This document shows, piece by piece, positions 1 through 7,171 of a stretch of DNA of 14,730 bases. The notes beneath the pieces were generated by a model, which worked only from the letters and a program-made list of their open reading frames with translations, was not told the origin of the DNA and made no database searches. The stretch is taken from positions 1 to 14,730 of the forward strand of contig JAKFYO010000186.1 of NCBI GenBank assembly GCA_021730825.1, read 5' to 3'. The DNA is from Hyphomicrobiales bacterium (GTDB taxonomy: Bacteria > Pseudomonadota > Alphaproteobacteria > Rhizobiales > Xanthobacteraceae). Position numbers and translations under genes: made by a program. Positions within the stretch are counted from its first letter, which is position 1. Every line of letters begins with the position of its first letter.

Positions 1-517
1 GCACTTCGTCGATCGAGGCTGCATAGGCGACACAGGGCAACTGAAAGATTTCCGCCCACCACGACACGCGCTCGACCAGCGCGGAAAATCCTGGACGTTT
101 TCCTTCCGCGTTTGGTTCGCCGAACATCACGAAGTCGACGCCGGATTCGGAGGCGACCATTGCATCGTGACGCGACGGCAGTCCGCCTGCACCGGACAAT
201 CTTCCGGCCGCGAGATTTGTGCGCGTAGTTTGCAGTTGATCGAGGTTTCTAAAATACGCGCCGTCGGCGCCCGCGGGTTCGACGAGCGCGGGCATACCGG
301 CAAGCAGCAAGGCTGCGCCGGTCGACTGCAAATGCGTGGACACGATGCGGATTGCGGAGAGGGCTATCACTTCGTCGTCGGTGGCGAGATTGAGAATTAC
401 CGCAGCGACGTCGCCGGCGCGGCAAGCCGCCTCAAGCAGCGGCGCGAAAGATACCGCGTCCTCGACGGCGGGCGTCACGAGGATCAATCGTGTGCGGCCT
501 TTGGCTGCTTCGGTCAC
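1..517 (-). CDS. ThiE-like (thiamine-phosphate synthase family) protein, C-terminus cut by window edge
   Basis: The minus-strand frame opens with GTG at 517, preceded by an AGGAG Shine-Dalgarno (523-527, five bases away). It runs off the window after 172 codons. Seen: an N-terminal strand RLILVTP (residues 10-16), GADGAYFRN (83-91) where ThiE normally has GADGVHLGQ, and DAMVASESGVDFVMFGEP (118-135), which matches the ThiE segment around its phosphate-binding loop, with K140 just after. The TIM-barrel layout therefore fits the ThiE/TenI family. However, the HLGQ motif is replaced by YFRN and the usual asparagine-rich substrate segment is not evident, so true thiamine-phosphate synthase activity is uncertain. 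It lies downstream of fba but beyond that gene's terminator, so it may have its own promoter. Family is fairly secure; exact reaction is not. Confidence 0.72.
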   Translation of the reverse strand, partial: MTEAAKGRTRLILVTPAVEDAVSFAPLLEAACRAGDVAAVILNLATDDEVIALSAIRIVSTHLQSTGAALLLAGMPALVEPAGADGAYFRNLDQLQTTRTNLAAGRLSGAGGLPSRHDAMVASESGVDFVMFGEPNAEGKRPGFSALVERVSWWAEIFQLPCVAYAASIDEV

Positions 518-595
518 GCTCTCTCCTTTTGCGACCGTTGCCGGATAAGCGAGGCGAAAAGTGGGCCTCACCGAATCTTTGGAACTTTAATCTAA

Positions 596-637
596 TGCCC
601 AACAAAAGTGCACCGTAACGGAGTACGTTACGGTGCA
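596..637 (-). terminator. Rho-independent terminator after fba
   Basis: A perfect 11-bp inverted repeat (609-619 with 627-637, arm TGCACCGTAAC) encloses a 7-base loop. Read on the minus strand, the stem is followed by CTTTTGTT. This is a well-formed intrinsic terminator about 27 bases past the fba stop codon. It probably ends the tkt-gap-pgk-fba transcript and separates it from the ThiE-like gene. In the plus direction the stem is followed by TTCCGGGG, so it should not work that way. Confidence 0.85.
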
Positions 638-663
638 TTCCGGGGATTGTATTTTCGTAGCAG

Positions 664-1686
664 CTACGCCGCTTTCTTTTCCTGGTCGGTGGACCACTGC
701 CCCAGAGATGCAAGGCCGTTCATTCTCGCGCGATGCGCGAAAGCGGACTGCGCCGCCGTCACATTCGCGGCCTTACCGCTCCATGCTTTCTGCGGTGCCG
801 CCTGTAACGCGCGGCCATAGGAGAAGGTGAGCTTCCATGGCAGCCCGCCGATCTTGTTCATGGCGTCGAGATGCGCGGTCGCCTCTTCGTCGCTCTGGCC
901 CCCGGAGAGGAAGGCAATGCCCGGCACCGCGCCCGGCACGCAGGCTTTGAGCATCTTCACGGTCTTCTCGGCGACTTCCTGTACGCCGGCGCGCTTCGAG
1001 GACTTCTTGCCGGAAATTGCCATGTTCGGCTTCAGCACGATGCCTTCGAGCGGAACGCGCTGATAATAGAGCTGCTGGAAAGTTTCTTTCAGCATAAACT
1101 CGGTGACTTCAAAGCAGCGGTCGATGTCGTGATCGCCGTCCATCAGCACTTCCGGCTCGACGATCGGCACGATCTGCGACGCCTGACAGAGTGCCGCGTA
1201 ACGCGCGAGTGCATGCGCGTTAGTGTGAATCGCGGTGTAGCTCGGAATCCCCGGCGCGATGTCGATCACCGCGCGCCACTTCGCGAAGCGTGCGCCCTGT
1301 TCGTAATATTTCGGCAGGCGATCGGCGAGCTTGTCGAGACCGATCGTGATCAGTTCGCCGGGGCAGTTCGGTAGAGGCTTGGTGCCTTCATCGACCTTGA
1401 TGCCGGGAAGGGCGCCCGCTTTCTTGATCACATCGACCAGCGGCGTGCCATCCTTCGCCTTCTGCCAGATGGTTTCGTCATAGAGGATGACGCCGGAGAT
1501 CGATTTCATACCTTCGGCGGCACGGAACATCAGCTCGCGATAATCGCGGCGATTGTCCTCGGTGCTTTCCACGCCGATCGCGTCGAAGCGTTTCTTGATG
1601 GTGCCGGTGGATTCGTCGGCGGCGAGAATGCCTCTGCCCGGCGCGACCATCGCTTCTGCGACTTTATTCAGTTCTGCGAGATTCAT
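664..1686 (-). CDS. fba: Class I fructose-bisphosphate aldolase
   Basis: This 340-residue enzyme reversibly splits fructose 1,6-bisphosphate into glyceraldehyde 3-phosphate and dihydroxyacetone phosphate in the cytosol. It is the Schiff-base (class I) type. Visible residues by family alignment are D24 in LAADES, K136 and R138 in AKWRAV, the acidic pair E177/E179 in VEPEV, and the Schiff-base lysine K219 in GIVLKPNM. SGGQS (261-265) forms the phosphate loop. The C-terminus ends in KKAA and lacks the C-terminal tyrosine of animal aldolases. The ATG at 1686 has a GGGAG Shine-Dalgarno six bases upstream. It follows pgk by 34 bases with no terminator between, so the two are likely co-transcribed, and the terminator at 596-637 follows it. 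Class I aldolases are less common in bacteria than class II but are known in rhizobia. Confidence 0.96.
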   Translation of the reverse strand: MNLAELNKVAEAMVAPGRGILAADESTGTIKKRFDAIGVESTEDNRRDYRELMFRAAEGMKSISGVILYDETIWQKAKDGTPLVDVIKKAGALPGIKVDEGTKPLPNCPGELITIGLDKLADRLPKYYEQGARFAKWRAVIDIAPGIPSYTAIHTNAHALARYAALCQASQIVPIVEPEVLMDGDHDIDRCFEVTEFMLKETFQQLYYQRVPLEGIVLKPNMAISGKKSSKRAGVQEVAEKTVKMLKACVPGAVPGIAFLSGGQSDEEATAHLDAMNKIGGLPWKLTFSYGRALQAAPQKAWSGKAANVTAAQSAFAHRARMNGLASLGQWSTDQEKKAA

Positions 1687-1720
1687 CGTTGTCTCCCTGC
1701 GATCTCTTATTTCTTTGAAA

Positions 1721-2914
1721 CTACTTTACCCGAAGCGCCTCGACGCCGGGAAGCGGCTTGCCCTCTAACCATTCGAGGAAAGCGCCACCGGCGGTGGAAA
1801 CGTAAGTGAAGCGGCTTGCTGCACCCGCGTGTTCGAGGGCTGCGACCGTATCGCCGCCGCCCGCGACCGAGCGCAGCTTGCCCGCCTCGGTGAGTTCGGC
1901 TGCGGCTTCCGCGACTTCATTGGTGCCCACGTCAAAGGGCTCCATCTCGAAAGCGCCGAAGGGTCCGTTCCACACCAGCGTCTTTGACGCGGCGAGTGCG
2001 GCAATGACATGGCCGATGCTGTCGCGGCCGATGTCGAGGATCATGTCGGTGTCTTCGACCTTGTCGGTGGCCACGACCTTCGAAGGCGCACGGGCCTTGA
2101 ATTCTCCAGCGACGACAACGTCGGTCGGGAGGATTATCTCGCAGTTGCTGGACTTCGCTTTCGCGAGAATGCCGCGCGCGGTGTCGAGCAGATCTTTTTC
2201 GACCAGCGATTTTCCGACCGGCTTGCCTTGGGCTGCGAGGAACGTATTCGCCATGGCGCCGCCGATTGCGAGCTTGTCCACCTTCGAAAGCAGATTGCCG
2301 AGGAGTTCGAGCTTCGTTGAAATCTTTGCGCCGCCTGCGACCGCCATGACCGGGCGTTCCGGTTTCTCGAGCGCAGTTTCCAGCGCCTCGAGTTCGGCCT
2401 GCAATGCGCGTCCGGCAAAAGCCGGCATCTTGTGCGCGAGACCTTCGGTCGAAGCATGCGCGCGGTGCGCGGCCGAGAAAGCGTCGTTCACGTAAACATC
2501 GCCGTTACCAGCGAGCGCGGCCACGAAATCCGGCTCGTTCTTTTCCTCGCCTTTGTGAAAGCGCGTATTCTCAAGAACGAGGATTTGTCCGGGCTGTAAG
2601 ATCGAAACCGCTTTCTCCGCGTCCGCGCCGATGCAGTCGGGGGCGAACAGCACCATCTTGCCGAGCGCAGTCGCGAGCACGTTCACGAGCGGCTCCAGCG
2701 ATTGCGATTTGTCGGCGCCCTTCGGGCGGCCGAAATGCGAAAGCAGGATCACCTTCGCGTTCTTCTCAGAGAGTTCGCGGATGGTGGGGAGTATCCGCTC
2801 GATCCGCGTCATGTCGCTGACGCGGCCAGCTTCCATCGGCACGTTGAGATCGACGCGAACGAGAACGCGCTTGTTCGCGACGTCGGCTTGATCGAGAGTT
2901 TTAAAGGAAGGCAT
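1721..2914 (-). CDS. pgk: Phosphoglycerate kinase
   Basis: This 397-residue cytosolic monomer transfers phosphate between 1,3-bisphosphoglycerate and ADP. Two Rossmann-like lobes are visible. The N-lobe has the signature [11 protein letters not shown] (16-26), SHFGRP (59-64), R118 in ENTRF and R151 in AAHRAHAS. The C-lobe has AGGAKIST (193-200), WNGPFGAFE (315-323), the nucleotide-binding GGGDT (352-356) and STAGGA (373-378). Length is normal for the family. The start is ambiguous: GTG at 2917 directly precedes ATG at 2914, and I use the ATG. There is no purine-rich Shine-Dalgarno. The sequence upstream is U-rich and is the tail of a terminator (2931-2966), only about 13 bases away. Expression therefore probably depends on read-through of that terminator. 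fba follows 34 bases downstream. Confidence 0.96.
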   Translation of the reverse strand: MPSFKTLDQADVANKRVLVRVDLNVPMEAGRVSDMTRIERILPTIRELSEKNAKVILLSHFGRPKGADKSQSLEPLVNVLATALGKMVLFAPDCIGADAEKAVSILQPGQILVLENTRFHKGEEKNEPDFVAALAGNGDVYVNDAFSAAHRAHASTEGLAHKMPAFAGRALQAELEALETALEKPERPVMAVAGGAKISTKLELLGNLLSKVDKLAIGGAMANTFLAAQGKPVGKSLVEKDLLDTARGILAKAKSSNCEIILPTDVVVAGEFKARAPSKVVATDKVEDTDMILDIGRDSIGHVIAALAASKTLVWNGPFGAFEMEPFDVGTNEVAEAAAELTEAGKLRSVAGGGDTVAALEHAGAASRFTYVSTAGGAFLEWLEGKPLPGVEALRVK

Positions 2915-2930
2915 CACACAAACACGAAGC

Positions 2931-2966
2931 TAGAAAGAAAAACGGGACTCACTTTTGTGAGTCCCG
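2931..2966 (-). terminator. Intrinsic terminator/attenuator between gap and pgk
   Basis: A perfect 10-bp stem (2943-2952 with 2957-2966, arm CGGGACTCAC) encloses a 4-base loop (AAAA on the transcribed strand). On the minus strand it is followed by TTTTTCTTTCT. This is a textbook Rho-independent terminator for the tkt-gap transcript. It lies inside the cluster, and its U-tract ends about 13 bases before the pgk start. The stop codon of the upstream 33-codon ORF (2949-2951) lies in its 3' arm. It may give partial termination, lowering pgk-fba relative to tkt-gap, or act as a translation-dependent attenuator. Confidence 0.85.
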
Positions 2967-3050
2967 CTTGGACCAGAGGTACAGCGAGATGACTAGCATC
3001 ACGCTGAAGAAGGCGAGGCCGGCATAGCCGATGATCTGATCGATCGCCAT
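2949..3050 (-). CDS. Putative 33-residue single-pass membrane protein between gap and pgk
   Basis: I do not recognise this as a named family. Its ATG at 3050 comes two bases after the gap stop codon (TGA-GC-ATG), an arrangement that favours translational coupling, since no strong Shine-Dalgarno is visible. The product starts MAIDQ, has a hydrophobic helix from about I6 to W26 that includes G8-Y-A-G11 and F14-F15, and ends in a basic tail SKRDSQK. The positive-inside rule predicts an N-out/C-in single-pass inner-membrane peptide. The TGA stop (2949-2951) lies in the 3' arm of the terminator hairpin. The last five codons therefore encode half of an RNA structure as well as protein. It could be a real small protein or an ORF whose translation matters for control of pgk. 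The membrane helix and tight position argue against chance. Confidence 0.6.
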   Translation of the reverse strand: MAIDQIIGYAGLAFFSVMLVISLYLWSKRDSQK

Positions 3051-3052
3051 GC

Positions 3053-4060
3053 TCAGCCCAGTTTGCCCATCGCAACGGCGGTGTCGGCCATGCGGTTCGA
3101 GAAGCCCCACTCGTTGTCGTACCAGCTAAGCACGCGCACAAAGGTGCCTTCCATGACCTTGGTCTGGTCGAGATGGAAGATCGACGAGTGCGGGTCGTGG
3201 TTGAAATCCATCGACACGTTCGGCTGATCGGTGACGCCGAGAATGCCCTTAAGCTGCTGCGAAGCCGCGCGCTTGATAGCTTCGTTGATTTCTTCCTTCG
3301 TCGTCGACTTCTTCGCGACGAATTTGAAATCGACGACCGAGACGTTCGGCGTCGGCACGCGGATCGAGACGCCGTCGAGTTTGCCGTTCAGTTCCGGCAG
3401 CACGAGGCCGACCGCTTTTGCGGCACCCGTCGAGGTCGGGATCATCGAAAGTGCGGCGGCGCGCGCGCGATACAAGTCCTTGTGCATCGTGTCGAGCGTC
3501 GGCTGGTCGCCGGTGTAAGCGTGGATCGTGGTCATGAAGCCTTTTTCGATGCCGATGGCGTCGTTGAGCACCTTTGCGACCGGCGCGAGACAGTTCGTGG
3601 TGCAGGACGCGTTCGAGACGATCTTGTGCTCAGGCTTGAGCTTGTCGTGGTTCACGCCATAGACGACCGTGAGATCGGAATTCTCGCCGGGCGCGGAGAT
3701 CAAAACGCGCTTCGCGCCAGCGGCCAGATGCGCGGAGGCTTTGTCTTTCGCGGTGAAGATGCCGGTGCATTCGAGCGCAATATCGACACCGAGATCCTTG
3801 TGCGGGAGCTTGGAGGGGTCTTTTTCAGCGGTGACCTTGATCGCGCCCATGCCGACGTCGATCGAGTCGCCGTTCACTTTCACTTCGCCGTTGAAGCGGC
3901 CGTGCACGCTGTCAAAGCGGAAAAGATGCGCGTTGGTCTCGACTGGACCGAGATCGTTGATCGCGACAACCTGAATGTCCTTGCGTCCGTTCTCCGCAAT
4001 CGCGCGCAGAACGTTCCGGCCAATGCGGCCGAAACCATTGATAGCAACCCGTACAGCCAT
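3053..4060 (-). CDS. gap: Glyceraldehyde-3-phosphate dehydrogenase, type I
   Basis: This 335-residue enzyme oxidises and phosphorylates glyceraldehyde 3-phosphate to 1,3-bisphosphoglycerate using NAD(P), acting as a cytosolic tetramer. Seen: the Rossmann loop INGFGRIGR (7-15), the catalytic motif SCTTNC with nucleophile C153, the base H180 in [19 protein letters not shown] (208-216), and the C-terminal [12 protein letters not shown] (313-324). I chose the ATG at 4060 because family homology begins at [11 protein letters not shown] and a GAGGA Shine-Dalgarno lies five bases upstream. An in-frame extension to 4114 would run into the palindromic repeat and adds no family sequence. LDTMHKDL (189-196) replaces the common LDLPHKDL, so NAD versus NADP preference cannot be read from this site. 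It lies 71 bases after tkt and two bases before the small membrane ORF. Confidence 0.97.
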   Translation of the reverse strand: MAVRVAINGFGRIGRNVLRAIAENGRKDIQVVAINDLGPVETNAHLFRFDSVHGRFNGEVKVNGDSIDVGMGAIKVTAEKDPSKLPHKDLGVDIALECTGIFTAKDKASAHLAAGAKRVLISAPGENSDLTVVYGVNHDKLKPEHKIVSNASCTTNCLAPVAKVLNDAIGIEKGFMTTIHAYTGDQPTLDTMHKDLYRARAAALSMIPTSTGAAKAVGLVLPELNGKLDGVSIRVPTPNVSVVDFKFVAKKSTTKEEINEAIKRAASQQLKGILGVTDQPNVSMDFNHDPHSSIFHLDQTKVMEGTFVRVLSWYDNEWGFSNRMADTAVAMGKLG

Positions 4061-4082
4061 TTTCGTCCTCTCAATTTTCCCG

Positions 4083-4131
4083 GCGCATGACCTAGTCCGA
4101 AAACCGGTACCCACTTTTCGGGGTCATGCGC
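4083..4131. repeat. Palindromic intergenic repeat of a Rhizobiales type
   Basis: A 49-base imperfect palindrome fills the tkt-gap spacer. Its outer arms GCGCATGACC (4083-4092) and GGTCATGCGC (4122-4131) are perfectly complementary. So are the inner arms CCGAAAA (4097-4103) and TTTTCGG (4115-4121). The pattern of CATGA ends, CCGAAAACCGG and CCCACTTTTCGG matches a repeat I know as abundant between genes in Bradyrhizobium and related genomes. Here it lies within the tkt-gap transcript and would fold into a long hairpin in the mRNA. A role in mRNA stability or processing is possible but not shown. Confidence 0.8.
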
Positions 4132-6141
4132 TCAGTGCGCGGCAGACTTCTTTGCCGCGGCTTGCGTGGGCAACGCCTTCGTTGCCGCTTCAACAATAGC
4201 GTCAGTGGTGATCCCAAAGCGCTTATAAAGTTCTTTGTATGGCGCGGAGGCGCCGAAGCCGGTCATGCCGACGAACTGGCCGTCGGAGCCGATGATTTCG
4301 TCCCAGCCCATGCGGATCGCGGCTTCGCAGGCGAGCTTCACGGGTGCGGTGCCGATCACGCGGTCGCGCACGCTTTCGGGCTGGTCGAAGAAAAGGTCCA
4401 TGCAGGGCACTGAGACGACGCGCGTCGGCACGCCGTTCTTTTCGAGCTCTTTCTGCGCGGCGATGCAGAGCGAAACTTCAGAACCCGACGCGAAGAGCGA
4501 AACCAGCGCTTCGCCGCTTGCAGGCGACAGTTCGTAAGCGCCCTGTTTGCAGAGGTTGCCCTTTTCGTTCTTCAGGCGAAGCGCGGGCAAATTCTGGCGC
4601 GTGAGCGCAAGCACGCTCGGAGATTCTTCGAGGCGCAGAGCCGCGTCCCAGCATTCCGCGGTCTCGACCTGATCGGCCGGGCGGAACACGTACAAATTCG
4701 GGATAGCGCGAAGTGCCGCAAGATGCTCGACCGGCTGATGGGTCGGGCCGTCTTCGCCGACGCCGATCGAGTCGTGCGTCATGACGTGGATCACGCGTGT
4801 GCCCATGAGGGCTGCCAAGCGCAGCGACGGGCGGCAGTAATCGGCGAATACGAGGAAAGTGCCGGAGAAGGGGATGACGCCGCCATGCAGCGCCATGCCG
4901 TTCATGGCTGCGGCCATGCCGTGCTCGCGAATGCCCCAGTTGATGAAGTGGCCGGCGTAGTTGTCTGCCGATACGGCCTTCATCGCCTTGGTGCGGGTAT
5001 TGTTGGAGCCGGTGAGATCGGCCGAGCCGCCGATCATTTCCGGTGCAACTGCGCAGATCGCTTCCAGCGTGTTCTCGGAAGACTTGCGGGTCGCTATCTC
5101 CGGCTTTTCGGCGACGGCTTTTTCTTTGAGCGCTTCGATGGCGGCGCCGAGACCGTTCGGCAACTTGCCGTGCAGGCGGCGCTCGAACTCGGCCTTCTTC
5201 GTGGATTCATCGACGCGCTTTTTCCAAGAAGCGCGTGCATCCGCGCTGCGCGAACCAAACTTGCGCCACGACTCCAGAATGTCCGCCGGAATTTCAAACG
5301 GGCCGTAAGTCCAGTTGAGGTTCTTGCGCGCACCTTCGATTTCTTTTTCGCCGAGCGGCGAGCCGTGCGCGCCCGCGGTGTCGACCTTGGTCGGCGCGCC
5401 GTAGCCGATATGCGTCTTGCAGGCGATCAGCGTCGGACGATCGGACTTCTGTGCGTCGAGAATCGCTTTCTCGATTGCAACCGGGTCGTGGCCGTCGATG
5501 CGGACACCGTTCCAGCCGGACGCCTTGAAGCGCGCGACCTGATCGGTGGAGTCGGAGAGCGAAATCTTGCCGTCGATGGAAATACCGTTGTCGTCGAACA
5601 GCACGATCAGCCGGTTCAGCTTCAAGTGTCCCGCGAAAGCGAGCGCTTCCTGGCTGATGCCTTCCATGAGGTCGCCGTCGGAGGCGAACACATATGTAAA
5701 GTGATCGACGAGATCCTTGCCGAATTCGGCGTTGAGCATGCGCTCCGCGAGCGCCATGCCGACCGCGTTCGCCAGACCCTGACCGAGCGGGCCGGTCGTG
5801 GTCTCGATGCCGCGCGTCACGAAATTTTCCGGGTGGCCCGGCGTTTTCGAATCAAGCTGGCGGAAGCGCTTGATCTCGTCCAGCGTCACGTCCTCGTGGC
5901 CCGTGAGGTAAAGGAGTGCGTAGAGCAGCATCGAGCCGTGGCCGGCGGAGAGCACGAAGCGGTCGCGGTCCGGCCAGTCGGTCGCTTTCGGATCGAATTT
6001 GAGGAATTTCGTGAAGAGGACGGTCGCGATGTCAGCGGCACCCATCGGCAGGCCCGGATGACCGGATTTTGCCGCCTCGACTGCGTCCATCGCGAGCGCG
6101 CGAATGGCGTTTGCCAAACGATCATGCTGCTCGCGGCTCAT
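4132..6141 (-). CDS. tkt: Transketolase
   Basis: This 669-residue thiamine-diphosphate and Mg-dependent enzyme moves two-carbon ketol units between sugar phosphates (pentose phosphate and Calvin-type pathways). Seen: SGHPGLPMG with H28, SAGHGSM with H68, and H103 in TPGHPE. The ThDP motif S154-D155-G156 with N185 in DDNGISID has serine where E. coli TktA has the first glycine of GDG. AGAHGSP and the second signature, in the [12 protein letters not shown] region, are also present. Length is close to E. coli TktA. I favour ATG 6141 because family homology starts just after it and a GGTGA element lies about seven bases upstream. ATG 6156 is a possible start five codons earlier. A further extension to 6210 would include the promoter. 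It is the first gene of the tkt-gap-pgk-fba cluster. Confidence 0.95.
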   Translation of the reverse strand: MSREQHDRLANAIRALAMDAVEAAKSGHPGLPMGAADIATVLFTKFLKFDPKATDWPDRDRFVLSAGHGSMLLYALLYLTGHEDVTLDEIKRFRQLDSKTPGHPENFVTRGIETTTGPLGQGLANAVGMALAERMLNAEFGKDLVDHFTYVFASDGDLMEGISQEALAFAGHLKLNRLIVLFDDNGISIDGKISLSDSTDQVARFKASGWNGVRIDGHDPVAIEKAILDAQKSDRPTLIACKTHIGYGAPTKVDTAGAHGSPLGEKEIEGARKNLNWTYGPFEIPADILESWRKFGSRSADARASWKKRVDESTKKAEFERRLHGKLPNGLGAAIEALKEKAVAEKPEIATRKSSENTLEAICAVAPEMIGGSADLTGSNNTRTKAMKAVSADNYAGHFINWGIREHGMAAAMNGMALHGGVIPFSGTFLVFADYCRPSLRLAALMGTRVIHVMTHDSIGVGEDGPTHQPVEHLAALRAIPNLYVFRPADQVETAECWDAALRLEESPSVLALTRQNLPALRLKNEKGNLCKQGAYELSPASGEALVSLFASGSEVSLCIAAQKELEKNGVPTRVVSVPCMDLFFDQPESVRDRVIGTAPVKLACEAAIRMGWDEIIGSDGQFVGMTGFGASAPYKELYKRFGITTDAIVEAATKALPTQAAAKKSAAH

Positions 6142-6182
6142 CGCGTTTTCACCCATTGTTCCGGGGGCTGGAAGACGGCGTT

Positions 6183-6210
6183 GCCATAGCACCCCAACCC
6201 CTTGTGTCAA
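6183..6210 (-). promoter_or_regulatory. Candidate sigma-70 type promoter for tkt
   Basis: On the minus strand a perfect -35 hexamer TTGACA (6205-6210) is followed, after 16 bases, by TATGGC (6183-6188) as a -10. This places the transcript start near 6176, about 20-35 bases before the candidate tkt start codons. The -35 match is strong, the -10 moderate. It fits the gene layout but is a pattern match only. Confidence 0.45.
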
Positions 6211-6225
6211 AGTCGCAACGCGCGG

Positions 6226-6255
6226 TTGACGTGGGGATAAAGGCCCCCCTTAACT
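6226..6255 (+). promoter_or_regulatory. Candidate promoter for the DUF4164-zapA transcript
   Basis: TTGACG (6226-6231) and TTAACT (6250-6255) are separated by 18 bases in the divergent tkt/DUF4164 spacer, pointing towards the plus-strand genes. The spacing is acceptable and the -10 is moderate. With the tkt candidate at 6183-6210 it would make a compact back-to-back promoter pair whose -35 boxes are about 15 bases apart. Confidence 0.35.
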
Positions 6256-6287
6256 GCACAACGCGCGTTCGCGAACGGCGGCGGGAA

Positions 6288-6581
6288 ATGCGGCAGGCAA
6301 CGGAACAATCGGCAGTGCTGGACAGGGCGCGAAAGCGCCTGTCGTCGGCACTCGATCTTCTGGAAGCTGCGATCAATCGCCGCCGCGAGAACGACCGCCA
6401 GCGCGGCGAACTGGAAGCCCAGATTCAGGCCTTCGGCACCGACCGCTCGCGACTGGCCGGAGAACTCGACCATGCGCGGGCCAATCTCTCTTCGCTGGAG
6501 GCGACCAATCGCGAAGTCGCGCAGCGTCTCGATCAGGCGGTGGATACGATCCGTGCCGTGCTGGAAGCGCAGGAGCGCTAG
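6288..6581 (+). CDS. DUF4164 family coiled-coil protein
   Basis: This is a 97-residue, highly charged protein that is almost entirely helical and predicted coiled-coil (about residues 5-95), with no membrane segment or signal peptide. Composition, length and its place directly upstream of zapA match the DUF4164 family of Rhizobiales. The function of that family is not established as far as I know. The start at 6288 (MRQATEQS) is chosen because the in-frame extension upstream to 6069 would cross the tkt promoter and the 5' end of tkt. A GGCGGGA stretch lies just before it. Its stop is six bases before the zapA start, so the two are probably one transcription unit. Pairing two short coiled-coil proteins suggests a shared role in divisome assembly, which is inference. 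Confidence 0.78.
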   Translation: MRQATEQSAVLDRARKRLSSALDLLEAAINRRRENDRQRGELEAQIQAFGTDRSRLAGELDHARANLSSLEATNREVAQRLDQAVDTIRAVLEAQER

Positions 6582-6587
6582 AGCGCA

Positions 6588-6971
6588 ATGGCCGAGGTTT
6601 CCGTCACCATCAATGGCCGCGTCTATCGCATGGCGTGCGATCCGGGCCAGGAAGATCATCTGGCGCGGCTCGGGCGCGAGCTCGATCAGCGTATCGCGCA
6701 GCTTCGAGAATCCTTCGGCGAGATCGGCGACACGCGGCTTGCGGTGATGGCCGCAATCATGGTCGCCGACGAACTCGCGGAACTGAAGCGGCGGCTGCGC
6801 GCTTCCGATCAGGAAATCCAGTCGCTGAAAGACGCGCGCGAGCGAGCGGCCCAACGCAGCGAAGAGGGCGAGCGGGCGCTCGCAGACATTCTCGAAGAAA
6901 CGGCGGAGCGCATCGAGCGGCTGGCGCAAGGCCTCAATAGCGGCCCAAACGGCGGTGTTGCGCTGGGCTGA
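6588..6971 (+). CDS. zapA: Cell division protein ZapA
   Basis: This 127-residue FtsZ-associated protein promotes bundling of FtsZ filaments at the division ring. Seen: the N-terminal ZapA head (residues 1-45), with strands VSVTINGRVYRMACDP and GQEDHLARLGRELDQRI, both typical of the family. The segment DTRLAVMAAIMVADEL (48-63) follows, then a long charged coiled coil (about 60-115) and a short glycine-rich tail. In the family the head tetramerises and the coiled coil mediates dimer pairing. It lies between the DUF4164 gene and 6S RNA. The zapA - 6S RNA - fau order is shared by many alpha- and gammaproteobacteria. Family assignment is strong. Confidence 0.92.
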   Translation: MAEVSVTINGRVYRMACDPGQEDHLARLGRELDQRIAQLRESFGEIGDTRLAVMAAIMVADELAELKRRLRASDQEIQSLKDARERAAQRSEEGERALADILEETAERIERLAQGLNSGPNGGVALG

Positions 6972-7012
6972 AAGAGGCACTAGCGCTTTCGCCAATCTCT
7001 CCTTAGGTTCAA

Positions 7013-7171
7013 TTTGCGGTGCTGCGGGATGCGACAGAGAAGTATTCCCGGGGCCTTATCGATCTCAACGGGAGCTGTCCCTGATCTGGACCGTGGTCCT
7101 AGTCACATGGCGCCCACCTACTTCGTAGGTTTCCCGGGATCGAATCTCTGACGGTCACTGCGGCCCGCACT
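7013..7171 (+). ncRNA. ssrS: 6S RNA (alphaproteobacterial type)
   Basis: 6S RNA mimics an open promoter and binds the housekeeping RNA polymerase holoenzyme to adjust transcription in stationary phase. Seen: a closing-stem set TGCGG (7015-7019) with CCGCA (7165-7169), CAGAGA (7035-7040) with TCTCTG (7145-7150), and TCCCGGG (7046-7052) with CCCGGGA (7133-7139). These enclose a region with the 7116-7130 hairpin (ACCTAC-TTC-GTAGGT). The interior sequence resembles 6S RNAs of rhizobia, and the zapA-fau location is the classic one. Ends are approximate, within about five to ten bases. No T-run follows, so the mature 3' end may be made by processing of a transcript that continues into fau. Confidence 0.88.

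Noticed and set aside
432..713. A 93-codon minus-strand frame running from the end of fba into the ThiE-like gene
   Set aside because: It crosses the terminator at 596-637 and is in a different frame from the ThiE-like gene, which has a good Shine-Dalgarno and family motifs.
3173..4090. A 305-codon plus-strand frame opposite gap
   Set aside because: It is antisense to gap with its catalytic motifs intact. The frame is a by-product of GC-rich codons.
4061..4114. An 18-codon N-terminal extension of gap
   Set aside because: It is encoded by repeat-derived spacer, lies upstream of a good Shine-Dalgarno for ATG 4060, and matches nothing in the family.
4723..6189. A 488-codon open frame on the plus strand opposite tkt
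   Set aside because: It lies antisense to a clear transketolase gene. Its translation is arginine/valine-rich, low in recognisable motifs and explained by the high-GC third position of tkt.
6207..6995. A 262-codon minus-strand frame covering DUF4164 and zapA
   Set aside because: It would overlap the tkt promoter and two better-supported plus-strand genes, and has no convincing ribosome site or family motif.
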